Positions 27,251-35,462 of a stretch of 64,000 bases of DNA are shown here, piece after piece. Each line of letters opens with the position of its first letter. The stretch's first letter is position 1. The notes beneath the pieces are model-generated. The model did not search any database, was not told the DNA's origin, and worked only from the letters and a program-made list of their open reading frames with translations. The position numbers and the translations under genes were made by a program. Source of the DNA: Actinobacteria bacterium UBA2272 (GTDB lineage Bacteria; Actinomycetota; Coriobacteriia; Anaerosomatales; Anaerosomataceae); assembly GCA_002347725.1 (NCBI GenBank), contig DDXA01000001.1:62001-126000 (forward strand), in the 5' to 3' direction.

Positions 27251-27538
27251 TCAGGTCTTGAGCGCGGCGACGATGGCGGTGTACTGCCCGGGGTCGATCT
27301 CGCCCCGGGCGAGGCGCTCGCGGGCTATCTCAAGCGCGGTGTCTCCCGCGGGCGGAGCCGATGCGACAGTCGGGGATCTGTGAGCCCGCGACACGGTCCA
27401 GACGACGATCGCCACGACGATCACTGCGGCTACGACTGCGAGGAACAACGCGGCGATGCCGAAGCCGCCGGGCACTCCTCCACCATCCATCATCCGCTGA
27501 CCGTACGCCATCGTCCCGGAACCGAACTGGGGGTTCAT
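27251..27538 (-). CDS. Small membrane protein with C-terminal SHOCT domain
   Basis: 95 aa. Met/Gly-rich N-terminus, one hydrophobic helix (GIAALFLAVVAAVIVVAIVVWTV), a short linker, and the C-terminal SHOCT motif ALEIARERLARGEIDPGQYTAI (short, oligomerisation-linked helix pair). ATG 27538 has AAGGAG 7 nt upstream, which decides against a longer start. SHOCT proteins of this type are common next to transporters and copper genes; role unknown. Confidence 0.8.
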   Translation of the reverse strand: MNPQFGSGTMAYGQRMMDGGGVPGGFGIAALFLAVVAAVIVVAIVVWTVSRAHRSPTVASAPPAGDTALEIARERLARGEIDPGQYTAIVAALKT

Positions 27539-27634
27539 CTCGTGTCTCCTTCCACGGGGCACGAGATGAGTATCACTCGCCGATATGGGGCGCACGTGCG
27601 GCGGGCGTGGAGATGTCGTGGAGACGCCGCGGGT

Positions 27635-28630
27635 CTACTCGGCGTCGGCAGAGGCCGCGACCGCCAACTCGGCCTCGGGCTCCGGTGCGACGATGGCGGT
27701 CGTGCGCGTGGGGGCGCTTGTGGTGAGTGCGACACCGGCGATGATGATCGCCATACCGGCAACCACCCAGCCGTCCACCGGCTCGGGCGGGATGAAGCCG
27801 AGTGAGCCGGCCGCCCAGCCGAGGAACACGGCGATGACCGGGTTCACGTACGCGTAGGTCATGACCTTGGATGCGGGCGCGTTGGCGAGCAGCCAGACGA
27901 ACGCGGTGAATGCGACGCACGACCCGATGACGCTCAGGTAGGCGAGCGCGCCGAGGCCGGCCGGTGTCAGCACGAAGCGTGGCCACTCTCCGGCGATCGT
28001 GCCGATGACGAGCAGCACGCCGCCCGCGGTGAGCATCTCGTAGCCGGTAGCCACGAGGGAGTCGACATCGACCGGGTTGCGCTTGGACAGGATCGAGCCG
28101 GTCGTCCACAACCAGGTGCCCAGGATCTGCACGCCGATGCCGATGAACTCCTCGGGCGTCCCACTGATACCCGTGAGGCGCGGTGCGATCAGAACGCCGA
28201 GGCCCGCGAAGCCGATGACGAGTCCGAGGTACCCGCGGGCACTCGGGCGTTCCATGCCGGGGACGAACGACTCGGCGAGCGCCACCCACAGCGGCAGGAG
28301 CGCCACGATCAGCGCCGCCAGGCCCGAGGGGATGGTCTGCTCGGCCAGGAACGTGAAGTACATACCGCCGACGAGGAGGAACAGGCCGATCATGGCCACG
28401 ATGCGGTACTGATCGAGCCGGATACGCAGCGAGGTCCCGCGCAGTCGTGCGAGGCCGAGCAGCAGCAGCCCGGCGGGGACGAGGCGCCAGCCCGCGAACA
28501 GCGTGGGCGGCAGGTCGGCCTCGAGGCCTACGCGGATGCCGAGGTAGGTCGATCCCCAGACCACGTATAGCGTCGCGAAGGCGACGATGAGCTTGACGCG
28601 GTGCGACCACGAGAACGGGTTGAGTGACAC
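27635..28630 (-). CDS. EamA-family drug/metabolite transporter
   Basis: 331 aa with ten predicted helices in two EamA repeats, opening with LYVVWGSTYLGIRVGLE (as in YedA/RhaT-like permeases) and the second repeat beginning ILGTWLWTTGSILSKR. The C-terminal cytoplasmic tail is Ala/Glu-rich. Probable efflux of amino acids or other metabolites; substrate undetermined. GTG 28630 preceded by GAAGGA. Divergent from the Nudix gene. Confidence 0.88.
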   Translation of the reverse strand: MSLNPFSWSHRVKLIVAFATLYVVWGSTYLGIRVGLEADLPPTLFAGWRLVPAGLLLLGLARLRGTSLRIRLDQYRIVAMIGLFLLVGGMYFTFLAEQTIPSGLAALIVALLPLWVALAESFVPGMERPSARGYLGLVIGFAGLGVLIAPRLTGISGTPEEFIGIGVQILGTWLWTTGSILSKRNPVDVDSLVATGYEMLTAGGVLLVIGTIAGEWPRFVLTPAGLGALAYLSVIGSCVAFTAFVWLLANAPASKVMTYAYVNPVIAVFLGWAAGSLGFIPPEPVDGWVVAGMAIIIAGVALTTSAPTRTTAIVAPEPEAELAVAASADAE

Positions 28631-28729
28631 GAGCGTCCTTCCCAGGGCGATGTACGCGTCAGTCTAGACGAGCGGGCCCGCGCGCGCGATAGGCGGGCGC
28701 GGGCGTCACGGAGGCGTTACACTGCGCGT

Positions 28730-29161
28730 ATGCCACACTACGACTTCTGCAGACCGGCGCTCACGGCCGACGTTGTGGCGATCGCCACCGACGGCGCGCC
28801 GCGCGTACTGTTCATTCGCCGGGGACACCCGCCGTTCGAAGGGCAGTGGGCGCTTCCGGGCGGGTTCGTGGACGAGTGGGAGCGGCCGGAGGATGCAGCG
28901 CGGCGCGAGCTTGCCGAGGAGACGGGCCTCGCCTTCGAAGGCGCGCTTCGCATCGTCGGCGTGTACGGCGAACGCGGGCGCGATCCTCGCGGCTGGACGG
29001 TCTCGGCGGTGTACCTGGCCGTACTTGATCGTGAGGCCGAGGTGTTCGGCGGCGACGACGCTGCCGAAGCGCGATGGTTCCCGATAGGCGACCTGCCGCC
29101 GCTCGCCTTCGATCACCATGTCATCGTCGCCGACGCTCTTGCGGTGCTCGGCGAGGACTGA
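28730..29161 (+). CDS. Nudix hydrolase, ADP-ribose pyrophosphatase-like
   Basis: 143 aa. Complete Nudix box from the G of GGFVDEWERPEDAARREL to AEETGL (GX5EX7REXXEEXGX, Mg2+ site). Start MPHYDFCRPALTADVV and the region VYGERGRDPRGWTVSAVYLA are typical of ADP-ribose pyrophosphatases (COG1051) and the catalytic part of NrtR. No winged-helix domain is attached, so it is not NrtR itself. Substrate within nucleoside diphosphate-X class undetermined. Ribosome site GGAGG is somewhat distant (15 nt). Confidence 0.87.
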   Translation: MPHYDFCRPALTADVVAIATDGAPRVLFIRRGHPPFEGQWALPGGFVDEWERPEDAARRELAEETGLAFEGALRIVGVYGERGRDPRGWTVSAVYLAVLDREAEVFGGDDAAEARWFPIGDLPPLAFDHHVIVADALAVLGED

Positions 29162-29189
29162 CAGGCGGCCGTCGTGTCGGCGGTGCCGG

Positions 29190-29219
29190 TTGACACGAAC
29201 ACGTCCGCGCCCGTACCCT
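29190..29219 (+). promoter_or_regulatory. Sigma-70-type promoter of the T-box/methionine operon
   Basis: TTGACA (29190-29195), 18-nt spacer, TACCCT (29214-29219). Position, about 20 nt before the first conserved T-box helices, fits a start near 29226. Confidence 0.6.
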
Positions 29220-29239
29220 AGCGGGACAAATCGATAGCA

Positions 29240-29570
29240 CCACGCCGTCGATGGGGAAGAGTACGCGGTCCGACTAGGACTTCCAGAGAGCCGGGGCAGC
29301 TGAGAACCGGCGTCTGAAAAGCCGCGGAACATGGCCCCGGAGGCATCCGGCAGAAACGCACATGCGGAGTAGAGCCGGACGGACGCCCCCGTTACCTCGG
29401 GCTAGAGAGCTTCGAAGACCCGGCCGCGGCACTCCCGCCGTCGTGGAGCAGGTGGGTCCGGAGCTTGAGAGGCCGACAGTACGCTGTCGGCGAAGTCGGG
29501 TGGTACCGCGCGAAGCGACACGCTTCTCGCCCTGACGAACAGAGATGTTGTCAGGCGGGAGGCGTTTTTT
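29240..29570 (+). promoter_or_regulatory. T-box riboswitch leader of the methionine operon
   Basis: The 429-nt gap before the DUF39 gene holds a full T-box leader. Seen: GGGGAAGAGTACG near 29253-29265, the AGAGAG block (29285-29290), the specifier side GAACATGGCCCCGGAG (29327-29342), AGTAG...GACGG and CCGTTACC (about 29368-29397), and the T-box core GGGTGGTACCGCG (29498-29510). It ends in an intrinsic terminator: 29521-29536 pairs with 29550-29564, followed by six Ts (29565-29570). The specifier could be AUG (Met, 29331-29333) or, one base earlier, CAU (His); the downstream genes favour Met. Uncharged tRNA would favour the antiterminator and switch the operon on. Confidence 0.92.
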
Positions 29571-29590
29571 CGTATGCGGAGGTGGACGGT

Positions 29591-30763
29591 ATGGCAAAGA
29601 GCTGGGAAGAGATCAACGCGCGTATCGCATCCGGTGACGCGGTCGTGTTCACGGCCGAGGAGTTTGGAGCGCTTGCGGCCGAGGAGGGCGTGTCCGCGGC
29701 GGCGAAGCGCGTCGACGTGGTGACGACCGGGACGTTCGGGCCGATGTGCTCGTCGGGCGTGTTCCTGAACTTCGGACACTCGGACCCGCCGATCAAGATG
29801 GGCGAGATCACACTCAACGATGTGCCGGCTTCCGGCGGACTCGCGGCCGTGGACACGTACCTCGGCGTGACGGAACCGAGTCGCGTGCGCGGCATCGAGT
29901 ACGGTGGCGCGCACGTCATCGAGGACCTGCTGCGCGGCCGTGCCGTGCGCCTTCGCGCGACCGGGCCGGGGACCGACTGCTATCCGCGGACCGAGATCGA
30001 CACGTGGGTGACCCTCGAGGACCTGAACCAGGCGTACTTCTTCAATCCGCGCAACGCCTACCAGAACTACGCCGTCGCGGTGAACTCGACGGATACCGCG
30101 CTCTACACGTACCTCGGCACGCTCCTGCCGCGCCTCGGTAACGCGACGTACTGCTCAGGCGGCGCGCTCTCCCCGCTGCTGAACGACCCGACGTACCGCA
30201 CAATCGGCGTTGGGACCCGGTGTTTCGTGGCAGGCGCGCCCGGCTACGTCGCCTGGGAGGGCACGCAGCACAACCCGCACACCGATCGCGACGAACACGG
30301 CGTGCCGGTGCGCCCGTCGGGCACGCTCGCGGTGATCGCGGACCTCAAGGCCGCGAGCCCGGAGTTCTTCAGCGCGGCGACGTTCACCAGGTACGGCGTC
30401 TCGAGCTTCGTCGGCATCGGCGTGCCGATCCCCGTGCTCGACGACGACATCGCGGCCACACTCGCGCTCACCGATGCGGACCTCAAGGCGACCATCTACG
30501 ACTACGGCGTGCAGCACCGATCGAGGCCTTCGCTCGGCACGGTCACCTACGCCGAGCTGCGCTCGGGCTCGATAGAGGTGGACGGCAAGACCATTCCCAC
30601 CGGTCCGATCTCGTCGCTACCGGTGGCACGGCGCATCGCCGCCGAACTGAAGCGCTGGGTGGCCGAGGAGCGGTTCACGCTTGCGCCGCCGCTTCAGGCG
30701 CTGCCGCAGGTCGGAAGCCAGGCGTTCAAACCGCTTGAGATCCGGACAGGGGAGGCGATCTAG
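29591..30763 (+). CDS. Homocysteine biosynthesis protein, DUF39 (HcyA-type)
   Basis: 390 aa member of the DUF39/HcyBio family (PF01837, COG1900). In methanogens and sulfate reducers this family, with a NIL-ferredoxin partner, makes homocysteine from aspartate semialdehyde and a sulfide source, bypassing O-acyl-homoserine. Seen: VVTTGTFGPMCSSGVFLNFGH at the N-terminus, NATYCSGGALSPL with a conserved Cys, and PGYVAWEGTQHNP. No C-terminal CBS domains, unlike the methanogen form. ATG 29591 follows GGAGGTGG. First gene behind the T-box, 2 nt before its partner. Confidence 0.92.
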   Translation: MAKSWEEINARIASGDAVVFTAEEFGALAAEEGVSAAAKRVDVVTTGTFGPMCSSGVFLNFGHSDPPIKMGEITLNDVPASGGLAAVDTYLGVTEPSRVRGIEYGGAHVIEDLLRGRAVRLRATGPGTDCYPRTEIDTWVTLEDLNQAYFFNPRNAYQNYAVAVNSTDTALYTYLGTLLPRLGNATYCSGGALSPLLNDPTYRTIGVGTRCFVAGAPGYVAWEGTQHNPHTDRDEHGVPVRPSGTLAVIADLKAASPEFFSAATFTRYGVSSFVGIGVPIPVLDDDIAATLALTDADLKATIYDYGVQHRSRPSLGTVTYAELRSGSIEVDGKTIPTGPISSLPVARRIAAELKRWVAEERFTLAPPLQALPQVGSQAFKPLEIRTGEAI

Positions 30764-30765
30764 CC

Positions 30766-31173
30766 ATGCCGCGCAAGAGACTCGACCTGACGTTCCCGCC
30801 CCGGCAGTCCCTGAAGCCGGTCATCTACCATCTCGTGAAGGACTACGACCTCGTGCCGAATATCCTGCGGGCGCAGATCCATCCCGCTCAGGAGGGGCGC
30901 ATGGTCCTTGAGGTCACCGGCAGCAAGGAGAGCTACGCCGCCGGTGTGGCCTTCCTGGAAAGCCAGGGCCTTACCGTGCGCGAGGCCGCGAGCGACATCG
31001 TGCTCGACGAAGAGCTGTGCGTGAACTGCGGTCTGTGCACCGCGGTGTGCAAGCCCGACGCCCTGACGCTCGACCCCGAGACCCAGACGCTCGTCTTCGA
31101 CAAGGACAAGTGCGTGTACTGCGAAGCGTGCGTGATAGCCTGTCCACGAAGAGCCATCACACTCAGTTTCTAA
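30766..31173 (+). CDS. NIL-domain ferredoxin (HcyB-type partner of DUF39)
   Basis: 135 aa: N-terminal NIL domain (about 1-75, as in MetN C-termini) and two 4Fe-4S motifs, C85-C88-C91-C95 and C116-C119-C122-C126, each followed by P. Thought to supply electrons or sulfur to the DUF39 protein in reductive homocysteine formation. GGGGAGG lies about 11 nt before ATG 30766, inside the end of the DUF39 gene. Confidence 0.92.
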   Translation: MPRKRLDLTFPPRQSLKPVIYHLVKDYDLVPNILRAQIHPAQEGRMVLEVTGSKESYAAGVAFLESQGLTVREAASDIVLDEELCVNCGLCTAVCKPDALTLDPETQTLVFDKDKCVYCEACVIACPRRAITLSF

Positions 31174-31197
31174 GTTGAAGGAGGATAGTCCCCAACG

Positions 31198-31536
31198 ATG
31201 CCCGAACTCCCATTCCTGCAGGTCATGGCTGTGGTCGCGTGTCTGACGTTCGTCGGCGTCGTCATCGCCATGCCCGTTGGCACGCGCGTCGGGGCACGTG
31301 TCGGCCGCGCTGTGTTGCGCGCGAGTCTCGGCGTGCTGCTCGCTACGATCGCTGCATGCCTGTGGTGGGGGCACGTGACCGGCGACCTCGCCACGTTCAA
31401 CACCCGCATGGGTCTCGAGGCTTGGCTGCAGATAGGGGCGTTCTTCGGCATCATCCTGTCGACCGGCTATCGGTTCGTCGGGCGTTTCCTCGACGAGCTG
31501 GCCGGCACCGAGAGCCCGGAGGTGGCCGATGCCTGA
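31198..31536 (+). CDS. Small membrane protein in the methionine operon
   Basis: 112 aa with two to three predicted helices (VMAVVACLTFVGVVIAM, ASLGVLLATIAACLWW, WLQIGAFFGIILSTGYRF). Preceded by AAGGAGGA about 12 nt before ATG 31198 and overlapping the methionine synthase gene by 8 nt, so it belongs to the operon. No family recognised. A role in transport or in holding the cytoplasmic enzymes at the membrane is only speculation. Confidence 0.75.
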   Translation: MPELPFLQVMAVVACLTFVGVVIAMPVGTRVGARVGRAVLRASLGVLLATIAACLWWGHVTGDLATFNTRMGLEAWLQIGAFFGIILSTGYRFVGRFLDELAGTESPEVADA

Positions 31537-33931
31537 CATCGGACGTCGACTCGGCCGTGAGGTGCTCGTCATCGACGGCGCCATGGGCACGATGCTCCAG
31601 CGCGCAGCGGTTCCACCCGAGATCGCGCCGATGCAGCTCAACATCACCGCGCCCGAGGTCATAGAGGAGGTGCATCGCCTCTACGCCCTCGCCGGTGCCG
31701 AGTGCGCCACCACCAACTCCTTCGGTGGCACGCGCATCAAGCTGGCCGCGCACGGGCTGGACGACCAGGTGGCCGAGCTCAACAGGGCCGCGGTCCGGCT
31801 CGCGCGCGCCGGCGGGGCGCCGCACATCTTAGGCGACATCGGACCGACCGGCCTCGTGCTCGAGCCGCTCGGCACGGCGGTGTTCGACGAGGTGTTCGAC
31901 GCGTTTTGTGAGCAGGCGGCGGCGCTTGCTGCCGAGGGCGTCGACGCACTGCTCATCGAAACGATGACCGACATCGCCGAGGCTCGTTGCGCCGTGCTTG
32001 CCGCGCGCTCGGTGACCGACGTGCCGGTGTTCGTGACGTGCACGTTCGGCCTGAACGGCCGGATGGACCTCTCGGGCACCGAACCCGAGACCGCCGCAGT
32101 CATACTCGCCGCCGTCGGCGCATCGGCTGTCGGCATGAACTGTGGTCTTGGTCCGGAGCAGATGCTGCCGCTCGTCGAGCGCATGGCAGCCGCCACGACG
32201 CTGCCGATCATCGTGCAGCCCAACGCCGGCCTGCCGCAGCTGGTAGACGGCGCGACCGCCTTTCCCGGCACCGCCCTGGAGATGGGCGAGTACGCCGCGC
32301 GATTCGTGGATGCCGGTGCCGCTCTCGTCGGTTCGTGCTGCGGCTCGACACCCGAGTTCACGGGCTCGATCGTCGACTTCGCCAAGGAGCGTCGTCTGGC
32401 CGGGCGCGCCGCGCCGACGGCTGGCGTCACACTCGCCGGTCCCCGCGGCGTCGTCCGCATCGGCCCGGGTCAGCCGTTGGCGAGGATCGGCGAGCGCATC
32501 AACCCCACGGGCAAGAAGCGTCTGGCCGACTCGCTACGCGCAGGTGCGCTTGACGTCGTCCGCGAGTACGCCATCGAGCAGACAGACGCCGGTGCCGATC
32601 TGCTCGACGTGAACGTCGGCGCCGCCGGCGTGGTGCAGTCAGACGTGCTGCCGAAGGCGGTGCTCGCACTGTCCGGACTGGTAGACGTCCCGCTTGTGAT
32701 CGACACCACCGACCACGCGGCGCTCGAGGCTGCTCTCAGGGTCTATCCGGGTCGTGCGCTCATCAACAGCGTCAGCGGTGAAGCCGACTCGCTGGCCGCC
32801 GTACTCCCGCTCGCTGTCCGCTACGGTGCGGCCGTCGTGGTGCTTGCGCTCGACGATGATGGCATCCCTCATGCGGCCGCCGCGCGTGTGGCGGTGGTGC
32901 GGCGGGTGCGCGAGGAGGCACACGCCGCCGGCCTTGCCGACAACGACCTGCTCGTCGACACGCTCGTGCTGGCGGCAGCCACCGAGGAGATGGGCGCTTC
33001 GGCCACGCTCGATGCGATCCGCACGGTGAGCCATGATCTCGGGCTGGCGACGCTTGCGGGTGTGAGCAACGTGAGCCACGGCCTGCCCGACCGGCCCGCA
33101 CTCAACGCGCGGTTCCTCGCGCTTGCGGGGGCCTCAGGTCTGAACGCGGCCATCGTGAACCCATCCGAGCGCGTCGAACTCGACGATGCGACCGCATCCG
33201 CTGCGACAGACGTGCTGCTTGGCCGCGATCCGCGTGCCGAGCGGTGGATCGCGCTCGCTACGTCGCAGGCAGATGAGCCAGCAACGCCCGCGAGTGGCGG
33301 TGATGTCCCCACCCGCCTCGGCCGAGCCATCGAGCGCGGCGACACTGACTCGGCCCCGGATCTCGTCGACGAGCTTATCGGTGAGGGTATCGCCCCACAG
33401 GCGGTCATCGCCGACGTGCTCACGCCGGCGATCCAACGTCTCGGTGACGCCTACGGGCGCGGTGAGGTGTTCTTGCCGCAGCTCATCGCGGCCGCCGATG
33501 CGATGAAGACCGCCGTCGGGCGCGCGAAGTCACACCTGCCCGAGGGCTCGGCCGCACACGAGGGCCGCGTCGTGTTCGGCACGGTCAAGGGTGACATCCA
33601 CTCCATCGGCAAGGACATCTGCGTGAGCATGCTGGAGAGCCAGGGCTACCTCGTCGAGGACCTCGGCGTGGACGTGTCGCCCGAGCGGTTCGCCGAGGCT
33701 GCCGCCGCCGCGGACGTCGTGTGCCTCTCGGCGCTCATGACGACGACGCTCCGCAACATGGAGGCTGCTGCCGAGGCCGTGCGGGCAGTCGGCCCGGCAT
33801 CCGTGCTCGTCGGCGGTGCCGTGGTCACGCGGGACTTCGCCGATTCGCTCGGCGCGGGGTACTCTGAAGATGCTCCCGGCTGCGTGTCGGCCGTGCGGGA
33901 GGCCATCGAGACAAGCAGGGGACGCGCATGA
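31529..33931 (+). CDS. metH: Corrinoid-dependent methionine synthase lacking the reactivation domain
   Basis: 800 aa. Domains: homocysteine S-methyltransferase barrel (1-290) with zinc ligands Cys205, Cys270, Cys271; pterin-binding barrel (about 310-570; RINPTGKKRL, DLLDVNVG); B12 cap helices (about 600-680) and B12-binding domain with lower ligand motif D689-x-H691-xx-G694 and SALMTTTLRNM. It stops after the B12 domain; E. coli MetH has a further SAM-dependent activation domain of about 330 residues. Reactivation must use another protein. Transfers methyl from methyl-THF to homocysteine. It overlaps the preceding gene by 8 nt and the next by 4 (ATGA). Confidence 0.94.
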   Translation: MPDIGRRLGREVLVIDGAMGTMLQRAAVPPEIAPMQLNITAPEVIEEVHRLYALAGAECATTNSFGGTRIKLAAHGLDDQVAELNRAAVRLARAGGAPHILGDIGPTGLVLEPLGTAVFDEVFDAFCEQAAALAAEGVDALLIETMTDIAEARCAVLAARSVTDVPVFVTCTFGLNGRMDLSGTEPETAAVILAAVGASAVGMNCGLGPEQMLPLVERMAAATTLPIIVQPNAGLPQLVDGATAFPGTALEMGEYAARFVDAGAALVGSCCGSTPEFTGSIVDFAKERRLAGRAAPTAGVTLAGPRGVVRIGPGQPLARIGERINPTGKKRLADSLRAGALDVVREYAIEQTDAGADLLDVNVGAAGVVQSDVLPKAVLALSGLVDVPLVIDTTDHAALEAALRVYPGRALINSVSGEADSLAAVLPLAVRYGAAVVVLALDDDGIPHAAAARVAVVRRVREEAHAAGLADNDLLVDTLVLAAATEEMGASATLDAIRTVSHDLGLATLAGVSNVSHGLPDRPALNARFLALAGASGLNAAIVNPSERVELDDATASAATDVLLGRDPRAERWIALATSQADEPATPASGGDVPTRLGRAIERGDTDSAPDLVDELIGEGIAPQAVIADVLTPAIQRLGDAYGRGEVFLPQLIAAADAMKTAVGRAKSHLPEGSAAHEGRVVFGTVKGDIHSIGKDICVSMLESQGYLVEDLGVDVSPERFAEAAAAADVVCLSALMTTTLRNMEAAAEAVRAVGPASVLVGGAVVTRDFADSLGAGYSEDAPGCVSAVREAIETSRGRA

Positions 33932-34590
33932 TCATCACACGGCCGCGCGACTGGGAGCGCATCGAGGACAACCTCGCGAGCATCGGCGCGAGGAGCGTCT
34001 TCATCATGGGCTGCGGTCAGTGCGCTACAGTCGCCCACACGGGCGGCGAGACCGAGGTGGCCGAGGTGGCCGCCAGACTCGAGGCGCTCGGACTGGAAGT
34101 CACCGGGTGGACCGTCGGCGAGGTGACGTGTCACCTGGGCGGGACGAAGCTCGAGAGCCGCAAGCACGGCGGTGACATCGAGGCGGCCGACGCTGTGCTC
34201 GTGCTCGCGTGCGGCGCCGGCGTGCAGACCGTGGCCGACTCGGTGACCAAGCCCGTGTTCCCGGGGCTCGAGTCCCTGTTCCTTGGCAACGTCATCCGCA
34301 ACGGCATCTTCGAGGAGCGCTGCCTGATGTGCGGCGAGTGCGTGCTTGATAAGACCGCCGGTATCTGCCCCGTCACGACCTGCCCGAAGGGCCTGCTGAA
34401 CGGCCCGTGCGGCGGGATGTGGGAGGGCATGTGCGAGGTGCTGACCGACCGCGAGTGCACGCACGTCCGTATCCGCCGCCGCCTGACCGAGCAGCACCGT
34501 GCCGGTAAGGGAACCCTGGCGCCGAAGGACTTCAGCAAGACCCTGAAGCCGGGCGGCGTGAACATTCGCGGACATGGAGACAGCCGGTGA
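33928..34590 (+). CDS. metV: Methylenetetrahydrofolate reductase C-terminal-domain protein (MetV-like)
   Basis: 220 aa protein of the MTHFR_C (PF12225) type. In anaerobes this zinc/iron-sulfur subunit forms a complex with MetF and feeds it electrons. Seen: N-terminal GCGQCATVAHTGGE, then the cysteine set CLMCGECVLDKTAGICPVTT-CPKG-PCGG, enough for a 4Fe-4S cluster plus zinc. ATGA overlap with metH and GTGA overlap with metF give a tight three-gene unit. Electron donor (ferredoxin, NADH or other) unknown. Confidence 0.9.
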   Translation: MIITRPRDWERIEDNLASIGARSVFIMGCGQCATVAHTGGETEVAEVAARLEALGLEVTGWTVGEVTCHLGGTKLESRKHGGDIEAADAVLVLACGAGVQTVADSVTKPVFPGLESLFLGNVIRNGIFEERCLMCGECVLDKTAGICPVTTCPKGLLNGPCGGMWEGMCEVLTDRECTHVRIRRRLTEQHRAGKGTLAPKDFSKTLKPGGVNIRGHGDSR

Positions 34591-35453
34591 GCCGCCTCAG
34601 GGACATGCTCTCGGCGGGTGAGTTCGTGGTGACCGGCGAGGTCGCACCGCCGAAGGGAGCCGACGTGACGGCGATGCGCGCAGCAGTCGAGCTGCTCGCT
34701 CCTCACTGCCATGCGCTCAACGTGACCGACAACCAGGGTGCGAGCCTGCATCTGGCGAGTCTGGCCGCCTCCAGGATCGTGCTCGACATGGGCATCGAAC
34801 CGATCTTCCAGCAGACGTGCCGCGACCGGAACCGTCTGGCGTTGCAGTCCGACCTGCTCGCCGCGTGGTCTCTCGGCCTCGAGAACGTCCTCGTCGTGAC
34901 CGGAGACGATCCGCGCGCGGGCGACCACCCGAATGCGAAGGGGGTCTTCGACCTCGACTCGACGCAGCTGGCCGAGATCGCACGGGGTATGAACGAGGGC
35001 CACGACATGATGGATCGACCCCTGGCGGGCGCAACGGACTTCTTCATCGGCGCGGCGATGTTCCCGGAAGCCGAGCCGTGGGACGTGCAGCTCGCCCGGG
35101 CCGAGCAGAAGATCGAGGCCGGCGTGCGCTTCTTCCAGACGCAGGCCATCTTCGACATGACCAGACTGAAGCGCGCGGTCGAGGCGTTGCGGCCGCATGG
35201 CGCAAAGGTCATCGCGGGCGTGCTCGTACTCAAGAGTCCGCGGGTGATCGACTTCATCAACGAACGACTGGCCGGGCTCATGGTGCCCGACGCGATCGCC
35301 GATCGGATCCGGTCGGCCGATGACCCTGCCGAGGAGGCGATCGTGCTCGCCACCGAGCAGGTGCGCGAGATCCGTACGATCGCCGACGGAGTCCATATCA
35401 TGCCACTCGGCCTGGACGCGGCGGTCGGTCGCATCCTCGGAAACAGCAGCTAG
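34587..35453 (+). CDS. metF: 5,10-methylenetetrahydrofolate reductase
   Basis: 288 aa flavoprotein reducing methylene-THF to methyl-THF, the methyl donor for the methionine synthase. Seen: the Glu in FVVTGEVAPPKG, ALNVTDNQGAS, LVVTGDDPRAGDHPNAKGVFDLDS, GAAMFPEAEPWD and FFQTQAIFD. It is the short single-domain form that pairs with MetV. GTG 34587 overlaps metV by 4 nt. Confidence 0.93.
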   Translation: MSRLRDMLSAGEFVVTGEVAPPKGADVTAMRAAVELLAPHCHALNVTDNQGASLHLASLAASRIVLDMGIEPIFQQTCRDRNRLALQSDLLAAWSLGLENVLVVTGDDPRAGDHPNAKGVFDLDSTQLAEIARGMNEGHDMMDRPLAGATDFFIGAAMFPEAEPWDVQLARAEQKIEAGVRFFQTQAIFDMTRLKRAVEALRPHGAKVIAGVLVLKSPRVIDFINERLAGLMVPDAIADRIRSADDPAEEAIVLATEQVREIRTIADGVHIMPLGLDAAVGRILGNSS

Positions 35454-35462
35454 GCGGAGAGC

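Noticed and set aside
29162..29590. SAM or cobalamin riboswitch before the methionine operon
   Set aside because: The T-box core and specifier-side motifs are unambiguous; no SAM-I or B12-box motif is present.
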